Assembly: GCA_007127275.1 (NCBI GenBank)
Contig: SKZP01000574.1
Location: 1-11,569, forward strand
Direction of reading: 5' to 3'
From: Planctomycetota bacterium
GTDB lineage: Bacteria > Planctomycetota > UBA8742 > SKZP01
DNA: 11,569 nt
The notes beneath the pieces are model-generated. The model was not told where the DNA came from. It did no database searches and saw only the letters and a list, made by a program, of their open reading frames with translations. Every line of letters starts with the position of its first letter. Position 1 is the stretch's first letter. Below, piece after piece: positions 5,186 to 11,569 of this stretch. Made by a program: the position numbers and the translations under genes.

Positions 5186-7417
5186 ATGAGCGAAGCGCCT
5201 CATCCAGCCGCTGAAGCGAGCACCGCCGCCGGAGCGAATTCCACCGACGAGCCCGCCATTGATCTCACCTCGCTTGCCAAACGCGTCGCCGCGGACCTCG
5301 GTCTGGCCGTGCAGCGCGTCACTGCGGCGGTGCAGCTGCTTGCCGCGGGCAACACCCTGCCGTTTATTGCGCGCTACCGCAAGGAGGCGACGGGCACGCT
5401 CGACGAGGCGCAGCTTGCCGCCATTGCCGAGCGCAAGCAGTACGTCGAGGACCTCGAGGCGCGCCGCAAGACCATTCTGGAGAGCATTGCGTCGCAAGGC
5501 AAGCTCACCGACGAGTTGCGTGCCACAATTGAAGCGGCGGAGACGAAGCAGGAACTCGAAGACCTTTACCTGCCGTACAAGCCCAAGCGCCAGACACGGG
5601 CGGAAAAGGCGCGCAAACGCGGTCTCGGCCCACTTGCCGAGGGGCTGCTCGCGGGAGAGATTGGCGACGACCTCGAGGAGGTGGCAGCGGCCTTCGTCGA
5701 CGCGGAGAAGGAGGTGCCGGACGTGGCGGCGGCTCTCGCCGGGGCACGGGACATTGTTGCGGAGACGGTGGCGCATGATGCCGAGGTGCGCAAAGGAGTG
5801 CGGCAGCGACTGTGGAACGCCGGCGAGGTGAGTGTGGAGCCCGGCAGCGAGCCGGACGCGGAGGACGGGAAGTTTCACGACCTGCACGAGTACACGCAGT
5901 CGGTGAAGGAGCTGCCCGGCCACCGCATCCTCGCGGCGAACCGCGGCGAACGCCTCAAGGCGCTCAAGGTGCAGCTCGTGGCGGACACGCTTGCCGAGGC
6001 GAACGCGGTGAAGAACCGCATCCCGGTCGACTACGGCACCGCCGGCGGGCGCGCCGTGGCGGAGGCGGTGGATGACGGCTTCGACCGGCTGCTGATTCCC
6101 TCGGTCGAGGCGGAGGTGCGCGTCGACCTGACCGAGGAGGCGGAGGCCGAGGCCATTGAGGTCTTCGCGGAGAACATGCGGCACCTGCTGCTCGAGCCGC
6201 CGCTGGGTCAGCGCGCCGTGCTCGGCATTGACCCCGGCTACCGCACCGGCTGCAAGGTCGCCGCCGTCGGCCCGCAAGGGGAGTACCTCGAAGACACCGT
6301 CATCTACCCGACCGCGCCGCAGAATGACCTCGCAGGTGCCGCCAAAGAGGTGCTGCGCCTCGTCGCCAAGTACGAGATTGACACGGTCGCCGTGGGCAAC
6401 GGCACGGCCAGCCGCGAAACGGAGACCTTCCTGCGGGAGATGGCCAGCAAGGCCGGCAAGCGGCTCACGGTCGTGATGGTCAGCGAGTCTGGCGCAAGCG
6501 TCTACTCGGCAAGCGAGGTCGGCCGCGAGGAGTTTCCGCACCTAGACCTCACGGTACGCGGCGCCATCAGCATTGCGCGGCGCCTGCAGGATCCGCTCGC
6601 CGAGCTCGTGAAGATTGACCCGAAGTCCATTGGCGTCGGCCAGTACCAGCACGACGTCAACCAGCGGCAACTCAAGGCCGCGCTCGACCGCACCGTGGAG
6701 AGCTGTGTCAACGCCGTCGGCGTGGACCTGAACACGGCGAGCCACAAACTGCTCGAGTACGTCAGCGGCATCAGCGCCCGCCTCGCGAAAGCCATTGTGG
6801 CGCACCGCGACAAGAACGGCCCGTTCACGAACCGCGCGCAGTTAAAGAAGGTCACGGGCCTCGGCCCCAAGGCCTACGAGCAGTGCGCCGGCTTTCTGCG
6901 CATCCGCGACGGCGAGGAGCCGCTGGACAACACCGCGGTGCACCCGGAGAGCTACCACGTCGTCGCGAAAATGGCCGAGGCCAAGGGGGTGAGCGTCAAG
7001 CAACTCGTCGGCAACCGCAGCCTCGTGCAAAGCCTCAAACCGCAACCGTTCGTCGACGAGGCCGCCGGGATTGGCCTGCCAACGGTGACGGACATCATTG
7101 AAGAACTGAAGCGCCCCGGGCGGGATCCGCGCGGCGAGTTCAAGGCGTTCGCCTTCGCCGACGTACACGAACTGAAGGACCTCGACGAGGGGATGATCCT
7201 GCCGGGCATTGTCACCAACGTCACGAAGTTCGGCGCCTTCGTCGACGTAGGCGTGCACCAAGACGGCCTCGTCCATGTCTCCCAGCTAGCCGACCGCTTC
7301 GTCGAGGACCCCGCTGACGAAGTCAACGTAGGCCAGAAGGTGCAGGTGAAAGTGTTAAGCGTCGACATCCCCCGCAAGCGCATTGGCCTCGCCATGAAGG
7401 GCGTGCCCCAGCAGTAA
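5186..7417 (+). CDS. tex: Tex family RNA-binding transcription accessory protein
   Basis: This 743-residue cytoplasmic nucleic-acid-binding protein of the Tex/Spt6-like family influences transcription and RNA metabolism. The order of domains is standard. An acidic, Ala-rich start of about 25 residues is followed by the helical Tex N-terminal region, with the hallmark NTLPFIARYRKEATG near 56-70 and LEDLYLPYKPKRQTRAEKA near 125-143. A YqgF/RuvX-like RNase H fold begins at VLGIDPGYRTG with Asp349. Helix-hairpin-helix motifs follow (SARLAKAIVAHRDKNG and LKKVTGLGPKAYEQ), and an S1 domain occupies about 668-738 (VTKFGAFVDVGVHQDGLVHVS). The length is slightly below the ~770 of well-studied members. 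The ATG at 5186 is preferred over an in-frame TTG at 5159; the ribosome binding site is weak. It is a single gene between divergent yggU and the convergent peptidase. Its Ile codons show the strongest ATCG avoidance in the window. Confidence 0.96.
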   Translation: MSEAPHPAAEASTAAGANSTDEPAIDLTSLAKRVAADLGLAVQRVTAAVQLLAAGNTLPFIARYRKEATGTLDEAQLAAIAERKQYVEDLEARRKTILESIASQGKLTDELRATIEAAETKQELEDLYLPYKPKRQTRAEKARKRGLGPLAEGLLAGEIGDDLEEVAAAFVDAEKEVPDVAAALAGARDIVAETVAHDAEVRKGVRQRLWNAGEVSVEPGSEPDAEDGKFHDLHEYTQSVKELPGHRILAANRGERLKALKVQLVADTLAEANAVKNRIPVDYGTAGGRAVAEAVDDGFDRLLIPSVEAEVRVDLTEEAEAEAIEVFAENMRHLLLEPPLGQRAVLGIDPGYRTGCKVAAVGPQGEYLEDTVIYPTAPQNDLAGAAKEVLRLVAKYEIDTVAVGNGTASRETETFLREMASKAGKRLTVVMVSESGASVYSASEVGREEFPHLDLTVRGAISIARRLQDPLAELVKIDPKSIGVGQYQHDVNQRQLKAALDRTVESCVNAVGVDLNTASHKLLEYVSGISARLAKAIVAHRDKNGPFTNRAQLKKVTGLGPKAYEQCAGFLRIRDGEEPLDNTAVHPESYHVVAKMAEAKGVSVKQLVGNRSLVQSLKPQPFVDEAAGIGLPTVTDIIEELKRPGRDPRGEFKAFAFADVHELKDLDEGMILPGIVTNVTKFGAFVDVGVHQDGLVHVSQLADRFVEDPADEVNVGQKVQVKVLSVDIPRKRIGLAMKGVPQQ

Positions 7418-7582
7418 GCGCGAATGCGCTGTTGCTGCCACATTCGGAAGTAGGCAGGCAATTGACACCAAGAGCCTCAACACCTGACGACGCCAATACA
7501 CCTCGCAGGTCTGACGCTGCACTCGCCGTCTGGTCAGAACTACGTGCCGAGGTCTGCGGGTAACGACGTTTAGCCTAACCTC

Positions 7583-7700
7583 GTGGAAACGCCCACGGGC
7601 TGCGGGCTGCGGGTTGCGGGCCGCGGCTGCGGCCGGTGGTCGAATCCGTCAACGTGCGGGGCCTACGGGCCGTGGCCCGTGGGCTTGTTACGAATCCCAT
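7583..7700. repeat. Composite inverted-repeat element, copy 2, with expanded arm
   Basis: This has the same layout as the element at 735-836. The left unit (7591-7646) begins GCCCACGGGC and ends GGCCGGTGGTCGAATCC. The right unit pairs CCTACGGGCC (7662-7671) with GGCCCGTGGG (7674-7683) across a 2-nt loop, with one wobble, and continues CTTGTTACGAATCC. The spacer between the units starts TCGAA and ends GGGGCC, as in copy 1. The left unit carries a tandem expansion between its arms, annotated separately. The element fills the convergent gap between tex and the peptidase gene and could form 3'-end hairpins for both transcripts. Confidence 0.7.
7597..7630. repeat. 7-bp tandem repeat inside the composite element
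   Basis: GGGCTGC occurs at 7597-7603 and 7604-7610, followed by GGGTTGC (7611-7617), GGGCCGC (7618-7624) and a shortened GGCTGC (7625-7630). The array sits where other family members have a loop of only a few bases, so it looks like local slippage within the hairpin. Confidence 0.75.
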
Positions 7701-7712
7701 TCGACAGGGGGT

Positions 7713-8780
7713 TTAGTCTTTGCGCGCGGCACGTCGGACCCAGTGCGCCCAGCCCAACTCGAACGAATACATTACCGGGCGGAAGCAGAGGTCGAAGGCG
7801 CGTACGTAGCGCATCTGCGGATCCGGCGCCGCGGCAATTTCGTCGAGGTAGAGCTGCAACTGTGCGCGGAAGCGCCCCCGTTCCCCGTTGAGCAGGTAGT
7901 AAACCAGCGACCACGACAGCGCGTAGTGCCGACGTAAAGTGCTCGTGCCGACGTCGGCGAAGCTGTCGAAGTCCATCGTTGCAAAACGGCGCACGTCGAC
8001 CGGCGCGTTTGCCGCTAGGTGTCGTTCGGCAAGGCGCAGGAACTCCTCGTGTACCTCGCCGAAACGAATGGATGCTTCGCCGGTCTCTTCGTCTTCGACG
8101 AGGACGCCGGTTTCGTAGTAGGTCGCAAGCCCCTCGTCGAGCCACGCCGGCGGGTAGCGGTGACCGAGGAAGTCGCGCAGTACGAGGTGCGTCGACTCGT
8201 GAAGCAACGTCGCAAAGAGGGCTTCGTCGCGGTCCGACTCGGCCATCACCAATTCGCGGCGCACAGGGTCGTAGTAGCCCAACGCGGGATGATTTTCCGG
8301 CGCGAAATGCTCGGCGTAGGCCTCGTACCCCTCGCGGTCGGGAAAGATCAGCACCGTCGCCGGCTCGACCGCGCGCTCGCGCGGCGGAAAAATGCGACGC
8401 AATTCGCGAAACGCCAACGCCGTTCGCTCGCGCCACACCTCGGCAAACGCTTCGTCGTCGCGCGCAGTAAGCACCACGGCGTTCGCCTCGGGCACCTCGG
8501 CGGTGACCCCGGCAGGTTGAAGCCGCGCAGCGACGTCCTCGTCGCTTTCCGCTTGCGTGTCGCTCTCCGCTCGCGCTGGCCGCACCGGATGCGGCTTGCC
8601 CGCGGTGGCCGCGCCGTCCGGAGCCGTCGTCGTTGCCTCTGGAGGCGACTCGCGCCCCTCCTCGGGGGTGAGACAGGCGGAGATCCCCAGCGTGGCGCCT
8701 GCAAACACCAACGCCGCGAGGGTCGCGGTCACGGGATGCCGCGCCGTTCGCTCGTGCCGCGTTGACCGTGCGCCCATCAT
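7713..8780 (-). CDS. Predicted lipoprotein zinc metallopeptidase (HExxH gluzincin, DUF1570/peptidase-MA-like)
   Basis: This 355-residue exported protein starts with a lipoprotein signal peptide: a basic N-region, a hydrophobic core (residues about 18-33) and the lipobox ISAC with Cys36. Residue 37 is Leu, so outer-membrane sorting is expected under the Asp+2 rule. An acidic, Ala/Thr/Pro-rich linker of about 70 residues follows. The catalytic domain has HESTH at 194-198 (zinc ligands His194 and His198, base Glu195) and WLDEGLATYYE with Glu216 as the likely third ligand, 18 residues later; this is the gluzincin arrangement. The C-terminal part is helical (SWSLVYYLLNGERGRF). This matches the DUF1570/peptidase-MA-like group, whose substrates are mostly unknown. 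The ATG at 8780 is followed directly by a second ATG and has GGAG 7 nt upstream; extension to 8885 would bury the signal peptide. It diverges from the alpha-2-macroglobulin gene. Confidence 0.85.
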   Translation of the reverse strand: MMGARSTRHERTARHPVTATLAALVFAGATLGISACLTPEEGRESPPEATTTAPDGAATAGKPHPVRPARAESDTQAESDEDVAARLQPAGVTAEVPEANAVVLTARDDEAFAEVWRERTALAFRELRRIFPPRERAVEPATVLIFPDREGYEAYAEHFAPENHPALGYYDPVRRELVMAESDRDEALFATLLHESTHLVLRDFLGHRYPPAWLDEGLATYYETGVLVEDEETGEASIRFGEVHEEFLRLAERHLAANAPVDVRRFATMDFDSFADVGTSTLRRHYALSWSLVYYLLNGERGRFRAQLQLYLDEIAAAPDPQMRYVRAFDLCFRPVMYSFELGWAHWVRRAARKD

Positions 8781-8838
8781 CCCCACACTCCGGTGGATCC
8801 CACGTCCTTCGCCGGCAAACCAAGCACGCGTCGCCGAG

Positions 8839-8866
8839 AGTATAACAGACCCTGGAAAGCCGGTAA
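8839..8866 (-). promoter_or_regulatory. Candidate promoter for the peptidase lipoprotein
   Basis: On the minus strand TATACT (8844-8839) matches the sigma-70 -10 box at five of six positions. TTACCG lies 16 nt upstream (8866-8861) as a poor -35. The predicted leader would be about 50 nt before the ATG at 8780. Confidence 0.3.
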
Positions 8867-8979
8867 CGCATTTGCGTGAACCCACCCGACCGAAAACCGT
8901 TTGGAACGACGCTGCCCGTCCGCGTATGCGGATTTTTTCGAATCCGAAGAACCCAACTCTGCGTCGTAACGTCGAGGGA

Positions 8980-9007
8980 TTGCTTCTTTCGAGTCATCTG
9001 TCATAAA
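8980..9007 (+). promoter_or_regulatory. Candidate promoter for the alpha-2-macroglobulin gene
   Basis: TTGCTT (8980-8985) and CATAAA (9002-9007) are spaced by 16 nt in an AT-richer patch, about 40 nt upstream of the ATG at 9050. Both boxes are partial sigma-70 matches, so this is a suggestion only. Confidence 0.25.
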
Positions 9008-9035
9008 GATTTCGTTCTTCGTTCGCCCCCCCTGT

Positions 9036-9041
9036 AAGGAG
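9036..9041 (+). promoter_or_regulatory. Ribosome binding site of the alpha-2-macroglobulin gene
   Basis: AAGGAG lies 8 nt before the ATG at 9050. It is the best-spaced Shine-Dalgarno sequence in the window and fixes the start immediately before the signal peptide. Confidence 0.8.
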
Positions 9042-9049
9042 TGCCCGTT

Positions 9050-11569
9050 ATGCGTCGATCCATCACCTTGTTCGGACTAGCTTTGTTGATGGTCGGAACG
9101 GCTACCACGACGTGGTTGGCCTTTGCCGACACCGGAGAAGCGCCGGAGGAGTCTTCCCCGGAGACACTGCTCGAGCACGGCCACGACATGTTCGAGGAGC
9201 GCTCCTACCGTCAGGCGGTGGAGGCCTACAAAGAGTACCTGGCGACGACCGACGAGGTGAATGCGACGACGAACACCGTGCGTAAGAACCTCGCCATTGC
9301 GAAGACGCACCTAAACCAATACTTCGAAGCGCTCGACGTCTGCGAAACGCTCGCCGCGCTCAACGAGGGGAAGCGCTACGAGGCGTTGGCCCGGCGCCAG
9401 GCCATGCTCATTCGCCTGAACATGCCCAGCAGCTACTGGGAAAAAGACGGCGAGATTCACTGGCGGCGCGTACGACAAGCACAGCGTCACCGGATTGGCG
9501 ACGAGAACCGCCGCGACGCACGGGCGCAGATGGAGCGTGCCCACGAGGTGCTTGAAGCCCGCGTGGATGCCTTGGACCGCGACAGCACCCTGCTGTTGAT
9601 GGCCGAACTCGGTTTGTACGCACAGGTGAAACGTGAGCTTGCCGACCTGCTCGAGTCGTATGACGAGGCCTTCGAGCGCGAAAGCATTGAGTTCGTGATT
9701 GAGCGCCCCGACGGGGAGCGGGAGTACCGCGAGATTTCAGTGCGCACCTGGCCGAACTACGAGCGGATCCTGCGACTCTACGACGAAGCGGCGGAGATCT
9801 ACGACAAGCTCGGCGAGCTCGGCGCCGCCGAGGAGACGACCTTGCGCGGCGGATTCGCCTTGTTCGCCAAAGCCGTGTTCGTCGACCGCGTCGAGCGCGA
9901 CCGCCTCACCTTGCGCACTCGCTACGGGCGTGTGCTCGCAGAGGGCACCCTGCCCGAGCCTCCCAAGGCGCGGCCGTATTTCGAAGCGTTGATCGAGCGG
10001 TATCCGACGAGCCGGCGGGCGCCGCAGTCGTGGTACATCCTCGCCGAGCGCTTGCGCCAGCGCGGTCACTTGGTCGAGGCGCTCGACGAATTGCGCAAGC
10101 TCGAAGAGGCCTACTCGGATACGCGTTGGGGCGAGAGTGCCCGCGCGGTGATTCAACGCGAGACCGCACCGCGCCTGGAGGTAGAGCTCGACACGAAGCT
10201 TCCCGTGGGAGAGACGCCGAGCCTGTCGGTGCGGGCACGCAACACGGAGACCGTCACGTTCAACGTTTACGAACTCGACCTTGCGGGCCTTGTCGGCGAC
10301 GAGCGGTTCGCCGAGGACGGGGGCGCCCGGCTTGCGAGCATGTCGACGCTCTACGACGCCGAGGACGAGGGAGCGAGCTACGTCGAGCGCTACCGCGGTG
10401 ACAACGTCGCCACGTGGAGCGTCAAGGTCGAGGACGACGGGACCCACGCGTGGAACCGCAAGGAAGACCTCGAACTACCCTTCTCGCTGGAAAACCGCGA
10501 GGCCTTCGAGCATCCCGCGTTGTTGCTCGTTGCGGAAAGCGCCGGGCTGACGCAGCGCTCGCTCCACCTGATTGCCGACGCCGTCGCCGTGATTCGCCCG
10601 GGGCCGAACGAGATCACCCACTGGCTGGTCGACAACGAAACCGGCGAGCCCATTGGCCCCGGCACGGTGATCATGCGCGAGTTCTGGCAACACTGGGACG
10701 GCGAGCGCTGGAGCCGTTCCGTCGCACAGTCCACCTACCGCAGCGACGACGCCGGGCTTGCGACCTTGCCGCGCCAAACTCGTCGCGGCGGCCGGCGCGC
10801 CTGGCGGCGCGGTATGGTGACCATTGCGCTCAGTGACTGCGGTCGGGTTGCGGTGACGGGCTCGCGCCACCCCTCCGCCCGGGCGTGGGACTGGGGCGCG
10901 CAAACGCGCCGGTTGATCTACACCGAGCGTCCCGTCTACCGCCCCGAGCAGTCGGTGTACTTCAAGGTGCTTGAGCGACACTTTACTCAAGACGGCTACC
11001 GGACGCCGCGCCCAGACGTGCTTGACTACCGCGTGCGGGATCCGCGTCGCGAAGTTATCGCCGAGGGTCGTATCGAAATGAACGAGTTCGGCGCCGGCCA
11101 CGGCGAAGTCTCCCTTCCCGCGGACGCGACGCTCGGGCGCTACCACGTCGAGGTGCGTGCGCCGGATAGTCGTCGCTACTCTCGGCAAACCTTCCGTGTC
11201 GAGGAGTATCTGCTTCCCGAGTACGAGGTGCTCGTCGAGCCGAGCGAGGAGCAGGTGCAACTCGGTGAGGAAGCGAGCGCGACCATCCGTGTCGACTACT
11301 ACGGCGGCGGCCCCGTCGCGGGCGCGGACGTCTCCTACCGCGTCTTTGCGCGGCCGCACCACAGCACTTACCGGCCGACACGCCGCGGTAGCTGGTACTT
11401 CGGCGACTGGATGTACTCCTCGCCACGCCGGGCGCGGCGCATGCTCGTCGCCGAAGGAGAAACGCAAGCGGACGAAAACGGTGTAGTCCAGGTGCGCTTC
11501 CCGACCTCGGGTCCGAGCGAGCCTGGCGAGCGCATCAGCCGTCGCTACGAGATCGAAGCGGAGGCGAGC
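9050..11569 (+). CDS. TPR-containing alpha-2-macroglobulin family protein, 3' end outside the window
   Basis: An open frame of 840 codons without a stop runs off the right edge. The protein starts with a Sec signal peptide (MRRSITLFGLALLMVG...) with a likely cleavage after AFA at residue 26, and no lipobox Cys. Residues about 38-380 are helical and TPR-like, for example LLEHGHDMFEERSYRQAVEAY near 41-61, AAEIYDKLGEL near 248-258, and RPYFEALIERYPTSRRAPQSW near 306-326. The second half consists of macroglobulin-type beta domains with the MG2 hallmark YTERPVYRPEQSVYFKV at 624-640 and FRVEEYLLPEYEV near 719-731. The family forms large secreted or periplasmic protease traps, often with a CLEQ thioester; that region, if present, lies beyond the edge. 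It diverges from a predicted metallopeptidase gene, and no pbpC partner is visible. ATCG, avoided elsewhere, appears four times in this gene. Confidence 0.9.
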   Translation, partial: MRRSITLFGLALLMVGTATTTWLAFADTGEAPEESSPETLLEHGHDMFEERSYRQAVEAYKEYLATTDEVNATTNTVRKNLAIAKTHLNQYFEALDVCETLAALNEGKRYEALARRQAMLIRLNMPSSYWEKDGEIHWRRVRQAQRHRIGDENRRDARAQMERAHEVLEARVDALDRDSTLLLMAELGLYAQVKRELADLLESYDEAFERESIEFVIERPDGEREYREISVRTWPNYERILRLYDEAAEIYDKLGELGAAEETTLRGGFALFAKAVFVDRVERDRLTLRTRYGRVLAEGTLPEPPKARPYFEALIERYPTSRRAPQSWYILAERLRQRGHLVEALDELRKLEEAYSDTRWGESARAVIQRETAPRLEVELDTKLPVGETPSLSVRARNTETVTFNVYELDLAGLVGDERFAEDGGARLASMSTLYDAEDEGASYVERYRGDNVATWSVKVEDDGTHAWNRKEDLELPFSLENREAFEHPALLLVAESAGLTQRSLHLIADAVAVIRPGPNEITHWLVDNETGEPIGPGTVIMREFWQHWDGERWSRSVAQSTYRSDDAGLATLPRQTRRGGRRAWRRGMVTIALSDCGRVAVTGSRHPSARAWDWGAQTRRLIYTERPVYRPEQSVYFKVLERHFTQDGYRTPRPDVLDYRVRDPRREVIAEGRIEMNEFGAGHGEVSLPADATLGRYHVEVRAPDSRRYSRQTFRVEEYLLPEYEVLVEPSEEQVQLGEEASATIRVDYYGGGPVAGADVSYRVFARPHHSTYRPTRRGSWYFGDWMYSSPRRARRMLVAEGETQADENGVVQVRFPTSGPSEPGERISRRYEIEAEAS

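Larger units (their letters stand above)
7418..7712. other. Convergent intergenic region, no gene
   Basis: This 295-bp gap lies between the stop codons of tex and the minus-strand peptidase gene. The first 160 bp show nothing recognisable; the rest is the composite repeat at 7583-7700. No classical terminator with a T run is visible for either gene. Short open frames across the repeat are not credible genes. Confidence 0.5.
8781..9049. other. Divergent promoter region between peptidase and alpha-2-macroglobulin genes
   Basis: This 269-bp gap is AT-richer than its surroundings and must contain both promoters; candidates are listed separately. A small hairpin, CGGATT / AATCCG around TTTTCG, lies at 8929-8946. 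The stretch near 8876-8906 (CCCACCCGACCG then CCGTTTGGAA) weakly resembles a flank of the palindromic repeat near 720-733, where CCGTTTGGAA also occurs, and may be a decayed remnant. Confidence 0.5.

Noticed and set aside
5150..6541. Long minus-strand open frame opposite tex
   Set aside because: It is a GC-rich shadow of the tex coding frame; the translation is Arg/Leu/His/Val-rich without domains, while the plus strand encodes a clear full-length Tex.
10475..11467. Long minus-strand open frame opposite the macroglobulin gene
   Set aside because: It is a shadow frame; the plus-strand reading gives a continuous protein with signal peptide and MG2 motif across the same bases.

Overview
The window is GC-rich (roughly two thirds G+C by eye) and comes from a Gram-negative bacterium. 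It carries a TatA-type translocase subunit, a CcmB-type permease of the system I cytochrome c pathway, a predicted outer-envelope lipoprotein with a lipobox, and a secreted alpha-2-macroglobulin. I would place it among the GC-rich, gene-rich lineages formerly grouped as delta-proteobacteria (Myxococcota or Bradymonadia-like), but the sequence alone does not prove this.

Eight protein genes are supported, in the strand order +,-,-,+,-,+,-,+. From left to right they are: tatA-like; ccmB-like; a receiver-like/HATPase anti-sigma-type kinase; citrate synthase; a DUF167/YggU protein; the RNA-binding protein Tex; a predicted zinc metallopeptidase lipoprotein (HExxH plus a downstream Glu); and a TPR-containing alpha-2-macroglobulin that runs off the right edge. 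No two neighbours form a convincing operon, since even the single same-strand pair is about 250 bp apart. The window is therefore a set of separate transcription units covering housekeeping (citrate synthase, Tex), export and cytochrome assembly, signalling, and an extracytoplasmic peptidase/antipeptidase-like divergent pair.

The intergenic DNA is not featureless. A palindromic repeat with the core CCCACGGGC-gaa-GCCTGTGGG is scattered through it. It occurs as single hairpins (602-627, 4576-4602), as a tandem pair (3139-3268), and twice as a composite of about 100 bp in which two hairpins lie in inverted orientation around a related spacer (735-836 and 7583-7700). All three convergent gene junctions carry at least one copy. 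One copy has a 7-bp tandem expansion between its arms.

At sequence scale, the tetranucleotide ATCG (and its complement CGAT) is strongly depleted. In tex every Ile codon followed by G is ATT (18 of 18), while Ile before any other base is mostly ATC (9 of 11). The same pattern appears in most other genes and loosens in the alpha-2-macroglobulin gene. I see no CRISPR array, tRNA, rRNA, transposase or phage gene. The best candidates for something undescribed are the composite repeat family and the ATCG avoidance.
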